Shown here: positions 53,449 through 61,713 of the stretch, piece after piece
Layout of the letters: every line of letters begins with the position of its first letter
How positions within the stretch are numbered: the stretch's first letter is position 1
Source: Paraburkholderia sp. CNPSo 3274
GTDB lineage: Bacteria > Pseudomonadota > Gammaproteobacteria > Burkholderiales > Burkholderiaceae
Direction: 5' to 3'
DNA: 64,000 nucleotides
Assembly: GCF_024206475.1 (NCBI RefSeq)
Contig: NZ_JAMBPR010000043.1
Location: 1-64,000, forward strand
Translations under genes and position numbers: made by a program
The notes under the pieces: model-generated
Seen by the model: only the letters and a program-made list of their open reading frames with translations
Databases searched by the model: none
Told to the model about the DNA's origin: nothing

Positions 53449-54615
53449 TCAGAATGAACGCGGCAGGTCGAGCACGTGCTCGGCGACGTAGGACAGAATC
53501 AGGTTCGTCGAAATCGGCGCCACCTGATAAAGCCGCGTTTCGCGGAACTTGCGTTCGACGTCGTATTCGCAGGCGAAACCAAAGCCGCCATGCGTCTGCA
53601 AGCAGGCATTCGCCGCTTTCCACGAAGCCGTGGCCGCCAGATGCTTCGCCATATTCGCTTCCGCGCCGCATGCCTGATGGTTGTCGAACAGTTCGCAGAC
53701 TTTGTAGCGCATGAGATCCGCCGCGCGCACGTCGATGTACGCCTCGGCGATCGGAAACTGGATACCCTGGTTCATGCCGATTGGCCGGTCGAAGACGATA
53801 CGCTCGCCGGCATATTTCGATGCGCGCTCAACGAACCAGTAGCCGTCGCCAATACACTCGGCCGCAATCAGCGCGCGCTCGGCGTTGAGCCCGTCGAGGA
53901 TGTACTTGAAGCCCTTGCCTTCCTCGCCAATCAGGTTCTCTTCGGGAATCTCGAGATTGTCGAAGAACAGTTCATTCGTCTCGTGATTGACCATGTTGGG
54001 AATCGGCCGCACGGTCAGACCGTTGCCAATAGCCTGGTGCAGATCCACGAGGAAGCACGACAGCCCATCCGACTTCTTCCTCACATCCGACAAGGGCGTG
54101 GTACGCGCGAGCAGGATCATCATGTCCGAATGCTGCACGCGTGAAATCCATACCTTCTGGCCGTTGACCACATAGCGGCCGTCTTTCTTCACGGCGGTGG
54201 TCTTCAGCTTCGTGGTGTCCGTTCCCGTGGTCGGCTCGGTCACACCCATCGACTGCAGGCGCAGTTCGCCGCTCGCGATCTTCGGCAGATATTTGCGCTT
54301 TTGCGCTACCGAGCCGTTACGCAGCAGCGTGTTCATGTTGTACATCTGGCCGTGGCAGAACCCGGAGTTGCCGCCGTTGCGGTTGATCTCCTCCATGATC
54401 ACGGACGCCTCGGTCAGCCCGAGGCCGGAACCACCGTATTCCTGAGGAATCAGCGCAGCCATCCAGCCAGCCTTCGTCAATGCGTCGACAAATGCCTCCG
54501 GGTAGACGCGCTCGTGATCGATGCGGCGCCAGTACTCATCGGGATATTCCTTCGAGAGGTCACGCAGGGCATCGCGCAGTTCCTGATATTGATCGGGAGG
54601 GGTAATTCGGCTCAT
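53449..54615 (-). CDS. acyl-CoA dehydrogenase (homomeric type)
   Basis: A 388-residue ACAD of the conventional one-subunit kind: IPQEYGGSGLGLTEASVIMEE, MGVTEPTTGTDT, NGQKVWISRVQHSD, and LDGLNAERALIAAE with Glu246 at the isovaleryl-CoA-dehydrogenase-type base position. The late classical position reads RLYQVAPIST, so the IVD-type Glu should act. TGGFGFACEYDVERKFRETRL-like C-terminus (HGGFGFACEYDVERKF) is normal. A branched short- or medium-chain substrate is plausible. ATG 54615 follows CGGAAA. Confidence 0.9.
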   Translation of the reverse strand: MSRITPPDQYQELRDALRDLSKEYPDEYWRRIDHERVYPEAFVDALTKAGWMAALIPQEYGGSGLGLTEASVIMEEINRNGGNSGFCHGQMYNMNTLLRNGSVAQKRKYLPKIASGELRLQSMGVTEPTTGTDTTKLKTTAVKKDGRYVVNGQKVWISRVQHSDMMILLARTTPLSDVRKKSDGLSCFLVDLHQAIGNGLTVRPIPNMVNHETNELFFDNLEIPEENLIGEEGKGFKYILDGLNAERALIAAECIGDGYWFVERASKYAGERIVFDRPIGMNQGIQFPIAEAYIDVRAADLMRYKVCELFDNHQACGAEANMAKHLAATASWKAANACLQTHGGFGFACEYDVERKFRETRLYQVAPISTNLILSYVAEHVLDLPRSF

Positions 54616-54649
54616 GAATGGTTTCCGTATACTTGGCTGGACGCTCGGC

Positions 54650-55804
54650 TCACGCTGCTGCATCGATCAGCCCGCCGGCATTGGCAAGCTGGGTCAGATG
54701 ATGTTCAGTCGAGCCGAACTGGATATCGATCACGCTCAGGCGTCGCAGGTAGTGGCCGATCTTGCACTCCTCGGTCATCCCGATGCCGCCGTGCAGTTGC
54801 ACGCCTTGCTGGCCGACGAAGCGGCCCGAGCGCCCGATCTGCACTTTCGCCGCGGACATGCTGCGATCGCGCTCCCCCGCATCCGGTTCCTCGCTCATCA
54901 TGGTCGCGAAGAGCGCCATGCTGCGCGCCTGCTCCACCATGACCAGCATATCGACGGCCCGATGCTGGAGCGCCTGAAATGACCCGATAGGCACGCCGAA
55001 CTGCTTGCGGACCTTGAGATACTCGATGGTTTCATCGTGCGCGGCGGCCATTGCGCCGACTGCTTCCGCGCTCACCGCGGCGATTGCGTGTGCAACGACC
55101 GTTTCGATGAGCGGGAACGCAGCACCCGCGACTCCCAGCACGTCGCTATCTGGAACGTGCACGCCCGACAACTCGACGTCTGCCGCGCGCAGCCGGTCTT
55201 GCGTCGGATACGCGCGCCGTGTCACGCCCGCCGCGTCGCCCCTGACCACGAACAGGCCGATGCCGTCACGCTCGCGCCTGCCGCCCGACACCCGCGCCGA
55301 CACCACGAGGCGATCGGCGCCGCCGCCGTGCAGCACCACGCGCTTGGCGCCATCGATCACCCATCCGTCGCCTTCGCGCCGCGCGGTGGTCGCCACGTCC
55401 GCCAGGTCGTACCGCGACTGCGCTTCGCTGTGCGCGAAGGCCATCAGCAGTTCGCCCTGCGCAATCTGCGGCAGAATCGCCGCGCGTTGCGTCGCATTGC
55501 CGCCAAGGCGCACAAGCCCGCCGCCCAGCACGACCGTTGCGAGGTACGGCTCGACCGCGAGACCGCGGCCCAACGCCTCCATGACGATCATCGTTTCAAC
55601 AGGACCGCAATTGCTGCCGCCGTATTCCTCGTCGAATGAAAGGCCCAGTAGCCCCATCTCGGCATAGCGTGCCCATTGCGCGCGGCTGAAGCCGTCCGGC
55701 TCCGCGAGGTACTTCGCACGCTGCTCGAAACCGTACTCGTCCTTGACGAGCCGCTCGACGCTATCCTTGAGCATGCGTTGCTCATCGGTGAAATCAAAGT
55801 CCAT
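54650..55804 (-). CDS. acyl-CoA dehydrogenase, small-type partner of a heteromeric pair
   Basis: A 384-residue ACAD-like subunit: DFDFTDEQRMLKDSVERLV, FGVPIGSFQALQHRAVDML, QGVQLHGGIGMTEECKIG. The helix that carries the catalytic Glu in partner subunits reads LIETVVAHAIAAVSAEAVG without Glu-Arg. It follows the ACAD at 55836 by 31 bases. Third pair of the window. ATG 55804 aligns with the other two small subunits; a longer frame is not supported. Confidence 0.87.
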   Translation of the reverse strand: MDFDFTDEQRMLKDSVERLVKDEYGFEQRAKYLAEPDGFSRAQWARYAEMGLLGLSFDEEYGGSNCGPVETMIVMEALGRGLAVEPYLATVVLGGGLVRLGGNATQRAAILPQIAQGELLMAFAHSEAQSRYDLADVATTARREGDGWVIDGAKRVVLHGGGADRLVVSARVSGGRRERDGIGLFVVRGDAAGVTRRAYPTQDRLRAADVELSGVHVPDSDVLGVAGAAFPLIETVVAHAIAAVSAEAVGAMAAAHDETIEYLKVRKQFGVPIGSFQALQHRAVDMLVMVEQARSMALFATMMSEEPDAGERDRSMSAAKVQIGRSGRFVGQQGVQLHGGIGMTEECKIGHYLRRLSVIDIQFGSTEHHLTQLANAGGLIDAAA

Positions 55805-55835
55805 AGCCCATGCTTCTCCGCTGTTCGACCGTCGC

Positions 55836-57035
55836 TCAAAGTCCCAATACCGACTTGGCGAGAATGTTCTTTTGAATCTCGTTGGAGCCGCCCACAATCG
55901 AAACGTGACGCGCAAAGTAGTGGTTCGGCGCGATCGTAAGCGCCCATTCGGGCTCGCGAACCGCGTCGCCAAGACCGCGCAGGAAGTCGATATCGAGCGG
56001 CAACGCATCCGGGCCCGCCACTTCCAGCAGCAGTTCGGCAGAGAGTTGCTGAAGTTCCGAACCCTTGATCTTCAGGATCGAAGTCTTGGGGTCCGGCACA
56101 TGGCTCTCTTGCGCACTGCTTTCGGCGATCACGCGCATCTGCGTCATTTCCAGCGCCTTCAACTCCACTTCCACGGCCGCAACCCGCTCCCGAAAGCGCG
56201 GGTCGTCCCAAAGCACGCCGTCACCGCAAGGCACGCGCTTCGCGAGATCCTTTGCGTGCCGCACGCGCATCTTCGAGACGCCCACACGCGCAATGCCGCT
56301 GCGCTCGTTGCCGAGCAGATACTTCGCGTAGTCCCAGCCCTTGTTTTCCTCGCCAATGCGATTCGCAACCGGCACGCGCACGTTGTCGAAGAACACCTCG
56401 TTGGTTTCGTGGTGGCCGTCGATCGTGATGATCGGGCGCACCGTCAGACCCGGTGTCTTCATGTCGATCAGCAGGTAGGTAATGCCCTGTTGCTTCTTCC
56501 CGCTCGAATCCGTGCGCACGAGACAGAACATCCAGTCGGCGTGATGCGCCGTCGAGGTCCAAAGCTTCTGCCCGTTGATGACATAGTGGTCGTCATCGCG
56601 AACCGCATGGGTTCGCAGCGCGGCCAGATCCGAACCCGCGCCCGGCTCGGAAAAGCCTTGGCAGAACCAGTATTCGAGGCTCGCGATGCGCGGCAGGAAG
56701 TGACGCTTCTGCTCTTCGCTGCCGAACGCGATCAACACCGGGCCGATCATGTTCACGTTGAACGACAGCGTCTCGGGCGCCGGAGCCATGTGCAGCTCTT
56801 CCTTGAAGATGTATTGCTGCACGGCGCTCCAGCCCGTCCCGCCCCACGCCTTGTCCCACGCCGGCGTCGCCCAGCCGCGCTCGTAGAGAATGCGCTGCCA
56901 GCGGCGCAGGTCGGCCGCCGAATAGCGCTGCCCCAGGGTTGCCTTGCGTCGAATGTCGGCGGGCAGCGCTTCCTTGAAGAAGGTTCTCACCTCATTGCGG
57001 AACGCCAGTTCTTCGTCGGTATATCGCAGATCCAT
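55836..57035 (-). CDS. acyl-CoA dehydrogenase, large-type (putative catalytic) subunit of a pair
   Basis: A 399-residue ACAD: QGFSEPGAGSDLAALRT, NGQKLWTSTAHHADWMF, ITYLLIDMKTPGLTVRP, LLGNERSG with the presumed base E244, and VGGSNEIQKNILAKS at the C-terminus, lacking the classical Glu. It follows the racemase gene, so an (S)-2-methylacyl-CoA made by that enzyme is a natural substrate (inference). Confidence 0.9.
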   Translation of the reverse strand: MDLRYTDEELAFRNEVRTFFKEALPADIRRKATLGQRYSAADLRRWQRILYERGWATPAWDKAWGGTGWSAVQQYIFKEELHMAPAPETLSFNVNMIGPVLIAFGSEEQKRHFLPRIASLEYWFCQGFSEPGAGSDLAALRTHAVRDDDHYVINGQKLWTSTAHHADWMFCLVRTDSSGKKQQGITYLLIDMKTPGLTVRPIITIDGHHETNEVFFDNVRVPVANRIGEENKGWDYAKYLLGNERSGIARVGVSKMRVRHAKDLAKRVPCGDGVLWDDPRFRERVAAVEVELKALEMTQMRVIAESSAQESHVPDPKTSILKIKGSELQQLSAELLLEVAGPDALPLDIDFLRGLGDAVREPEWALTIAPNHYFARHVSIVGGSNEIQKNILAKSVLGL

Positions 57036-57078
57036 GAGTGTCTCGTTTCGTTTTTTGGGGTCGCCTGCCGTGTGCCGC

Positions 57079-58221
57079 TCAGGCCAGCGTTCCCGCTTCT
57101 TTCAGCTTGCCAATGTGGCCCGGTTCGAGCCACGCGGCGAGCGCGGCGTCGACCGTTGCCGCGTCGGGCGCTTCGGGCGCCGTCGGCTTCGCGGGCACAG
57201 TGGCGGAAAAGCGCGGCGCCGGAGCAGGCTGCACGATGCCGTCGACTTCGACGAACGTGCCGCGCGCCTTCAGATGCGCATGCTCGGGCGCCTCCGTCCA
57301 CGACAGCACCGGTGCGAAGCACGCGTCCGAATGCTCGAGCAGCGTGGTCCATTGCTCGCGCGTGCGGCTCTTGAACTTCAGCGCAAACACAGCGCGCGCG
57401 GCGGACCAATTACTTTCGTCGAGTTGGGCGCCGAGCGTTCGCGGGTCGATATCGAGCAGGCGTAGCAGTTCCAGATAAAACTTGTCCTCGATGGGACCGA
57501 TGGTGATCCACTTGCCGTCCGCGCATTCGTATACGTCGTAGAAGTGTGATCCGGAATCCGTAATATTCGTCCCACGCCCGTCACGCCAGATGCCGGCGGC
57601 CTGCATGCCGAAGAACGTGGTGGCAAGGTTGGCCGTACCGTCGACGATCGCGGCATCCACGACCTGGCCTGCGCCACCATTACGCGCATGCAAAATCGCC
57701 GAGAGCAGCCCCATCGCGAGGTACAGCGAACCGCCCGCATAGTCGCCGATCAGGTTCAGCGGTATCGACGGCGGCTGATCGCGGCGGCCGATCGCGTCGA
57801 GCACACCGGTGATCGCAATGTAGTTCAGGTCATGCCCCGCGTACTGCGCGAGCGGGCCGTCTTGCCCCCATCCCGTGATACGCCCATAGGCGAGCTTCGG
57901 ATTGCGTTCGAGGCAGACCTGCGGACCGAGCCCGAGGCGTTCCGTCACGCCAGGGCGGAAGCCTTCGATCAAGGCGTCGGCGCGCTCCGCCAGAGAGAGC
58001 ACGAGTTCCACGGCCTCCGGGTCTTTCAGATCGAGCGCGATCGTCTTGCGGTTACGCAGCAACAGGTTGTAGCGCAGCGGGCGCTCGATGCCCAGCTTGA
58101 CCGGCTGGCGACGCTCGATGCGCAACACCGTCGCGCCCAGATCGGCGAGCAGCATCGCGGCCATGGGACCCGGCCCGATGCCGGCCAGTTCGATGATTCG
58201 GATTCCTGCAAGCGGACCCAT
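57079..58221 (-). CDS. alpha-methylacyl-CoA racemase (AMACR/Mcr-like, CaiB/BaiF fold)
   Basis: A 380-residue family III-fold protein of the racemase branch: IRIIELAGIGPGPMAAMLLADLGA, IEGFRPGVTERLG, GHDLNYIAITG with His130 and LIGDYAGGSLYLAMG with Asp160, the same 30-residue spacing as the His126/Asp156 catalytic pair of mycobacterial MCR. It inverts the alpha-methyl centre of 2-methylacyl-CoA so that stereospecific ACADs can act. Its presence implies a branched side chain such as an isoprenoid or steroid tail. It starts 3 bases after the SDR stop. Confidence 0.92.
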   Translation of the reverse strand: MGPLAGIRIIELAGIGPGPMAAMLLADLGATVLRIERRQPVKLGIERPLRYNLLLRNRKTIALDLKDPEAVELVLSLAERADALIEGFRPGVTERLGLGPQVCLERNPKLAYGRITGWGQDGPLAQYAGHDLNYIAITGVLDAIGRRDQPPSIPLNLIGDYAGGSLYLAMGLLSAILHARNGGAGQVVDAAIVDGTANLATTFFGMQAAGIWRDGRGTNITDSGSHFYDVYECADGKWITIGPIEDKFYLELLRLLDIDPRTLGAQLDESNWSAARAVFALKFKSRTREQWTTLLEHSDACFAPVLSWTEAPEHAHLKARGTFVEVDGIVQPAPAPRFSATVPAKPTAPEAPDAATVDAALAAWLEPGHIGKLKEAGTLA

Positions 58222-58224
58222 CTT

Positions 58225-59085
58225 TCAACCCTTGCGAGCATGGGTGCGCATGGCGTCCCACTGTTCGTCGGTCCAATCCTGCATGGCACGGAACGTCGGG
58301 CCGCCGACGCCCTGCATCCAGCGGCCGCCGTCGATCACGATCATGTCGCCGGTGATGTAGCCGGAGCCGTCCGACGCCAGATACGCATAGAGATCGGCAA
58401 GTTCCGTGTGATCGCCGAAGCGCCGCAGCGGGACGGAGCGCTCCTGCGGTTCGACCTGCGAGCCCGGCGGATACAACTGTTCCCAGGCTCCGGGCGTCGG
58501 GAAGAGCCCGGGCGCCACCGCGTTCAGTCGAATACCCTTCGGACCCCACTCGACCGCAAGGCTGCGGGTCATCGCCAGAACACCTGCCTTCGCCGCGGCG
58601 GAGGGCACCGTAAAGGCCGAGCCGGTCATCGTGGGCGTAGACACCGTGCTGATCACGTTGCCCGCGTGGCCCGCGTCGATCCAGCGCTTGCCCGCTGCGA
58701 TCGTGCAATAGAAGCTGCCGTGCAGCACGATGCCGAGCACAGCGTCCACTGCGCGCGGCGACAGGCTCTCCGTGCGCGCGATGAAATTGGCGGCCGCGTT
58801 GTTTAGCAGCACATCGAGCGGCCCGTCCTGCCAGATCGTATCCATCATTGCCTCGACGGATTCCGCACTGCGCACATCCGCCTGCACCGTCGTGACGCGG
58901 GCGCCCGGCACGACGCCGCGAAACTCGTCGGCCGTCGCGTCGAGCACTTCCTTGCGGCGGCCGCAGATGACGAGATCGGCGCCCAGCTCGAGATAGTGTC
59001 GGCCGATACTTTTGCCGAGCCCCGTGCCACCGCCGGTGATCAGGATTCGTTTGTTCTTCAGCAGGTCAGGCGTAAACATTGGCAT
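58225..59085 (-). CDS. SDR, 2,4-dienoyl-CoA reductase-like
   Basis: A 286-residue SDR of the DECR group: LITGGGTGLGKSIGRHY, ICGRRKEVLDATADEF, LLNNAAANFIARTE, ISTVSTPTMTGSAFTVPSAAAKAGVLAM. In place of Tyr-x3-Lys the catalytic region is SAAAK with the Lys kept, as in peroxisomal and bacterial 2,4-dienoyl-CoA reductases. The C-terminus VIDGGRWMQG is typical. Reduction of a dienoyl-CoA formed after ring opening is likely. GGAAG lies 5 bases before ATG 59085. Confidence 0.87.
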   Translation of the reverse strand: MPMFTPDLLKNKRILITGGGTGLGKSIGRHYLELGADLVICGRRKEVLDATADEFRGVVPGARVTTVQADVRSAESVEAMMDTIWQDGPLDVLLNNAAANFIARTESLSPRAVDAVLGIVLHGSFYCTIAAGKRWIDAGHAGNVISTVSTPTMTGSAFTVPSAAAKAGVLAMTRSLAVEWGPKGIRLNAVAPGLFPTPGAWEQLYPPGSQVEPQERSVPLRRFGDHTELADLYAYLASDGSGYITGDMIVIDGGRWMQGVGGPTFRAMQDWTDEQWDAMRTHARKG

Positions 59086-59123
59086 TGAACTTCCAGTAGA
59101 GACAGCAACGAAGAACGGCGGCT

Positions 59124-59939
59124 TCAGGCGCCCGTGAAAACCGGCTTGCGCTTTTCCATGAAGGCCTTCACGGCTTCCGTGTGATCGCTCGTTTGACGCG
59201 TCAGCGGGTTGAGATCGGTTTCCAGACGGCATGCGTCCTCGATCGAGTTGCCCGCGTTGACGAGGCTCGCCTTCAGGAGCGCCAGCGTGACCGGCGGATA
59301 GCTCGCAAAGCGAGCCGCGGCCTCGATCGCCGCATCGAGCGCGTGTCCGCTCGCGGCCACCTCGCTGGCGAGGCCGATGCGCCGCGCTGCGGTTGCATCG
59401 ATGACATCGCCCTTGAGCATCAATTCACGCGCCTTAGCGCCGCCCACCTTTTGCGGCAGCGTCCAGAGAATCCCGGTATCGGGCAGTAGACCGACCTTGC
59501 CGAAGGCACACGAGTATTTCGCCGTCTCGGCGCTGACCACGACATCACAGGCAGCAGCCAGCGAGACGCCCGCTCCATAGCAACTGCCTTCCACTGCCGC
59601 GACGACAGGCTTCGTGCCCGTATAAATCAGTTTGAAGAGACGCACACCCACCGCAATGCGCTCACGCAGCGCGAGCAATGGCGGCGTGGTCGCGTGCATT
59701 TCGGACAGGTCGCCGCCCGCGCAAAAATGACTGCCGGCCCCCGTCAGCACGATGGCGCGCGTATCCGGGTCGTCGTGCATGAGCCGCTGAAACACCTCGG
59801 TCAGCGCGAGCCGCATCTTCATGGAGAACGCGTTGCGGCGCTCGGGATAGTTCATCGTGACAACGGTCACGTCGCCTTCGCGGTGCACCTGCACGATCTC
59901 GTCGGTGGCCGCCGCCTTTTCCTTCTGCTCGATACTCAT
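59124..59939 (-). CDS. enoyl-CoA hydratase/isomerase family protein (tandem member 3)
   Basis: A 271-residue crotonase: FCAGGDLSEM, SCYGAGVSLAAACDVV, FGKVGLLPDTGILWTL. The second acidic position is Asp (PDTG), the pattern of PaaG-like isomerases and some hydratases. EKRKPVFTG ends the protein. It is one of three adjacent paralogues (59124, 59957, 60774) with matching motifs. ATG 59939 is preferred; a GTG at 59960 overlapping the previous stop is possible. Confidence 0.87.
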   Translation of the reverse strand: MSIEQKEKAAATDEIVQVHREGDVTVVTMNYPERRNAFSMKMRLALTEVFQRLMHDDPDTRAIVLTGAGSHFCAGGDLSEMHATTPPLLALRERIAVGVRLFKLIYTGTKPVVAAVEGSCYGAGVSLAAACDVVVSAETAKYSCAFGKVGLLPDTGILWTLPQKVGGAKARELMLKGDVIDATAARRIGLASEVAASGHALDAAIEAAARFASYPPVTLALLKASLVNAGNSIEDACRLETDLNPLTRQTSDHTEAVKAFMEKRKPVFTGA

Positions 59940-59956
59940 CGCTGGGGTCCCCGCGC

Positions 59957-60763
59957 TCACTCACCGGTGAAGACCGGTGTGGTCTTTTCCATAAATGCCT
60001 TGCACGCAGCCTGATGGTCTTTCGACTGACGCAGAATGGGCTGATAGTCGATTTCGGCTCGCAGCGCGCCTTCCATCGTGGTCGCGGCGTTGGTGAGCGA
60101 TTCCTTAAGCAGCGCCACGCCGAGCGGCGGCAACGCCGCGAGGCTCAGTGCAACTTCGATCGCCTTGGCGCGCGCCGCGCCCGGCTCGACCACTTCGTTT
60201 GCGAGGTCGATCGTCGCGGCCTTGTTGCCGTCGATCTCCGTGGCGAGCGAGAGCATCTCCCTCGCGCGCGCCATGCCGATGCGCTTCGGAAGCGTCCACA
60301 GAATGCCGGTATCCGGAATCAGGCCGACGCGCAAAAACGCAGCGCAAAAGCGCGCGGTCGACGCCGCGACCACGTAATCGGCCGCCACCGCGAGCGACAA
60401 TCCGGCGCCAAAGGCCACGCCTTCCACCGCTGCCACGACGGGCTTCGGACCCGCCTGCATTTCACGCACGACCACGCACGATTCGGCCAGAATCTCGCGG
60501 CTTTGCAGGATCGTGCGTTTCGTCATCTCGGAGATGTCCGCACCCGCGCAAAAATGCTCGCCCGCCCCTGTTAGGACGATTGCACGCGATTCGGGGTCGT
60601 CGACCATGAGACGGTGCATCGTGTCGCGCAGCAACTGGCGCATCTGGCGCCCCATCGCATTGCGGCGTCGCGGATTGTTCAACGTCACGATCGCGACCGG
60701 CCCCTCGCGGGTCACCTCGATCAGCGATGCCGTTTCGGTTTCTGCGGTTTGTCTTTCGCTCAT
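59957..60763 (-). CDS. enoyl-CoA hydratase/isomerase family protein (tandem member 2)
   Basis: A 268-residue crotonase: FCAGADISEM, GVAFGAGLSLAVAADYV, FLRVGLIPDTGILWTL with Asp in PDTG, and EKTTPVFTGE. Similar to its two tandem neighbours in all motifs; differences in the loop after SEM (TKRTILQSREIL) suggest distinct substrates. GAGGAAG precedes the ATG. Confidence 0.88.
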   Translation of the reverse strand: MSERQTAETETASLIEVTREGPVAIVTLNNPRRRNAMGRQMRQLLRDTMHRLMVDDPESRAIVLTGAGEHFCAGADISEMTKRTILQSREILAESCVVVREMQAGPKPVVAAVEGVAFGAGLSLAVAADYVVAASTARFCAAFLRVGLIPDTGILWTLPKRIGMARAREMLSLATEIDGNKAATIDLANEVVEPGAARAKAIEVALSLAALPPLGVALLKESLTNAATTMEGALRAEIDYQPILRQSKDHQAACKAFMEKTTPVFTGE

Positions 60764-60773
60764 GTTGGCTTCC

Positions 60774-61574
60774 TCAGTCTGCTACGAACACCGGCTTGCG
60801 CTTTTCCATGAAGGCGCTCACGGCTTCCTGGTGTTCGCGGCTGCGGCGCAGGATGGGCTGCAGGTTGACTTCGGCTTCGATGGCTTCGTCGAGCGTTCTG
60901 ATGCCCGTGGCGAGCGCGGCTTTCAGATGCGCGGTGGCCACCGAAGGCAATTCCGCGTACTGTTGCGCCACCTTCGAGGCCGCGTTCAGCGCCTCGCCGG
61001 GTTCGACAACCTGATTTGCAAAACCACTCTCACCGGCTTCGACACCGTTGAATTCTCGCGCGCTCAGCATGAGTTCACGTGCGAGGCCGCCGCCCACGCG
61101 TTGTGAGAGCGACCAGTAGAGACCCGTATCGGGCAGCAACCCGACCTTGACGAACGCACTCGCATATCGCGCAGCCGACGACGTGACGACGTAGTCGCAA
61201 GCCGCAGCGAGCGAGAGCCCGGCGCCAAACGCAAAGCCCTCGACAGCGGCGACAACCGCTTTCGGGCCTTCGACCATCAGTCTGAAGATATCGAGCGGCA
61301 GTTCGTTGCGCTGCCGGTATTCGAGCACCTTGCGTGTCTGCATCTCCGAGATGTCCCCACCCGCGCAAAACGTATTGCCTGCGCCGGTCAATACGATTGC
61401 GCGGCAACTTTCTTCGTGATGCATCAGGCGATAAAGTTGCGCGTACAACGTCTCACGCATCTTCAGTGAAAACGCGTTGCGCCGCTGGGGGTAATTCAAT
61501 GTGACGATCGCGATTACGCCGTCTTGCTGGACCTGGACAATCTCTGTTGCGTCGCTGCCGGTCTCTTCGCTCAT
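60774..61574 (-). CDS. enoyl-CoA hydratase/isomerase family protein (tandem member 1)
   Basis: A 266-residue crotonase: FCAGGDISEMQTRK, GFAFGAGLSLAAACDYV, FVKVGLLPDTGLYWSL with Asp in PDTG, EKRKPVFVAD. First translated of the three tandem paralogues; AGGAGA precedes the ATG. A 139-base gap with tandem hairpin repeats separates it from the thiolase-like gene. Confidence 0.88.
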   Translation of the reverse strand: MSEETGSDATEIVQVQQDGVIAIVTLNYPQRRNAFSLKMRETLYAQLYRLMHHEESCRAIVLTGAGNTFCAGGDISEMQTRKVLEYRQRNELPLDIFRLMVEGPKAVVAAVEGFAFGAGLSLAAACDYVVTSSAARYASAFVKVGLLPDTGLYWSLSQRVGGGLARELMLSAREFNGVEAGESGFANQVVEPGEALNAASKVAQQYAELPSVATAHLKAALATGIRTLDEAIEAEVNLQPILRRSREHQEAVSAFMEKRKPVFVAD

Positions 61575-61583
61575 CTCCGTCTC

Positions 61584-61681
61584 CTGTCGATCAGAGTTGG
61601 CGCTTCAGCGCTTACTCTGATCCCATGCAAGGCTGTCGATCAGAGTTGGCGCTTCAGCGCTTACTCTGATCCCATGCAAAG
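61584..61681. repeat. tandem 49-base repeat, each unit an extended hairpin
   Basis: Two adjacent 49-base copies (61584-61632 and 61633-61681) differ at one base. Each contains GATCAGAGT and ACTCTGATC as perfect inverted arms, with an inner CGC/GCG stem and TTCA loop. They lie inside the operon between the thiolase-like and crotonase genes, where they might attenuate transcription or protect RNA ends. They look like a palindromic intergenic repeat of the REP kind. Confidence 0.85.
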
Positions 61682-61713
61682 CTGTTGACCGTGGCCCTGG
61701 CGGGCGCCGTGTC

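Noticed and set aside
61584..61681. CRISPR-like repeat
   Set aside because: Only two copies, directly abutting, with no spacer between them and no cas genes.
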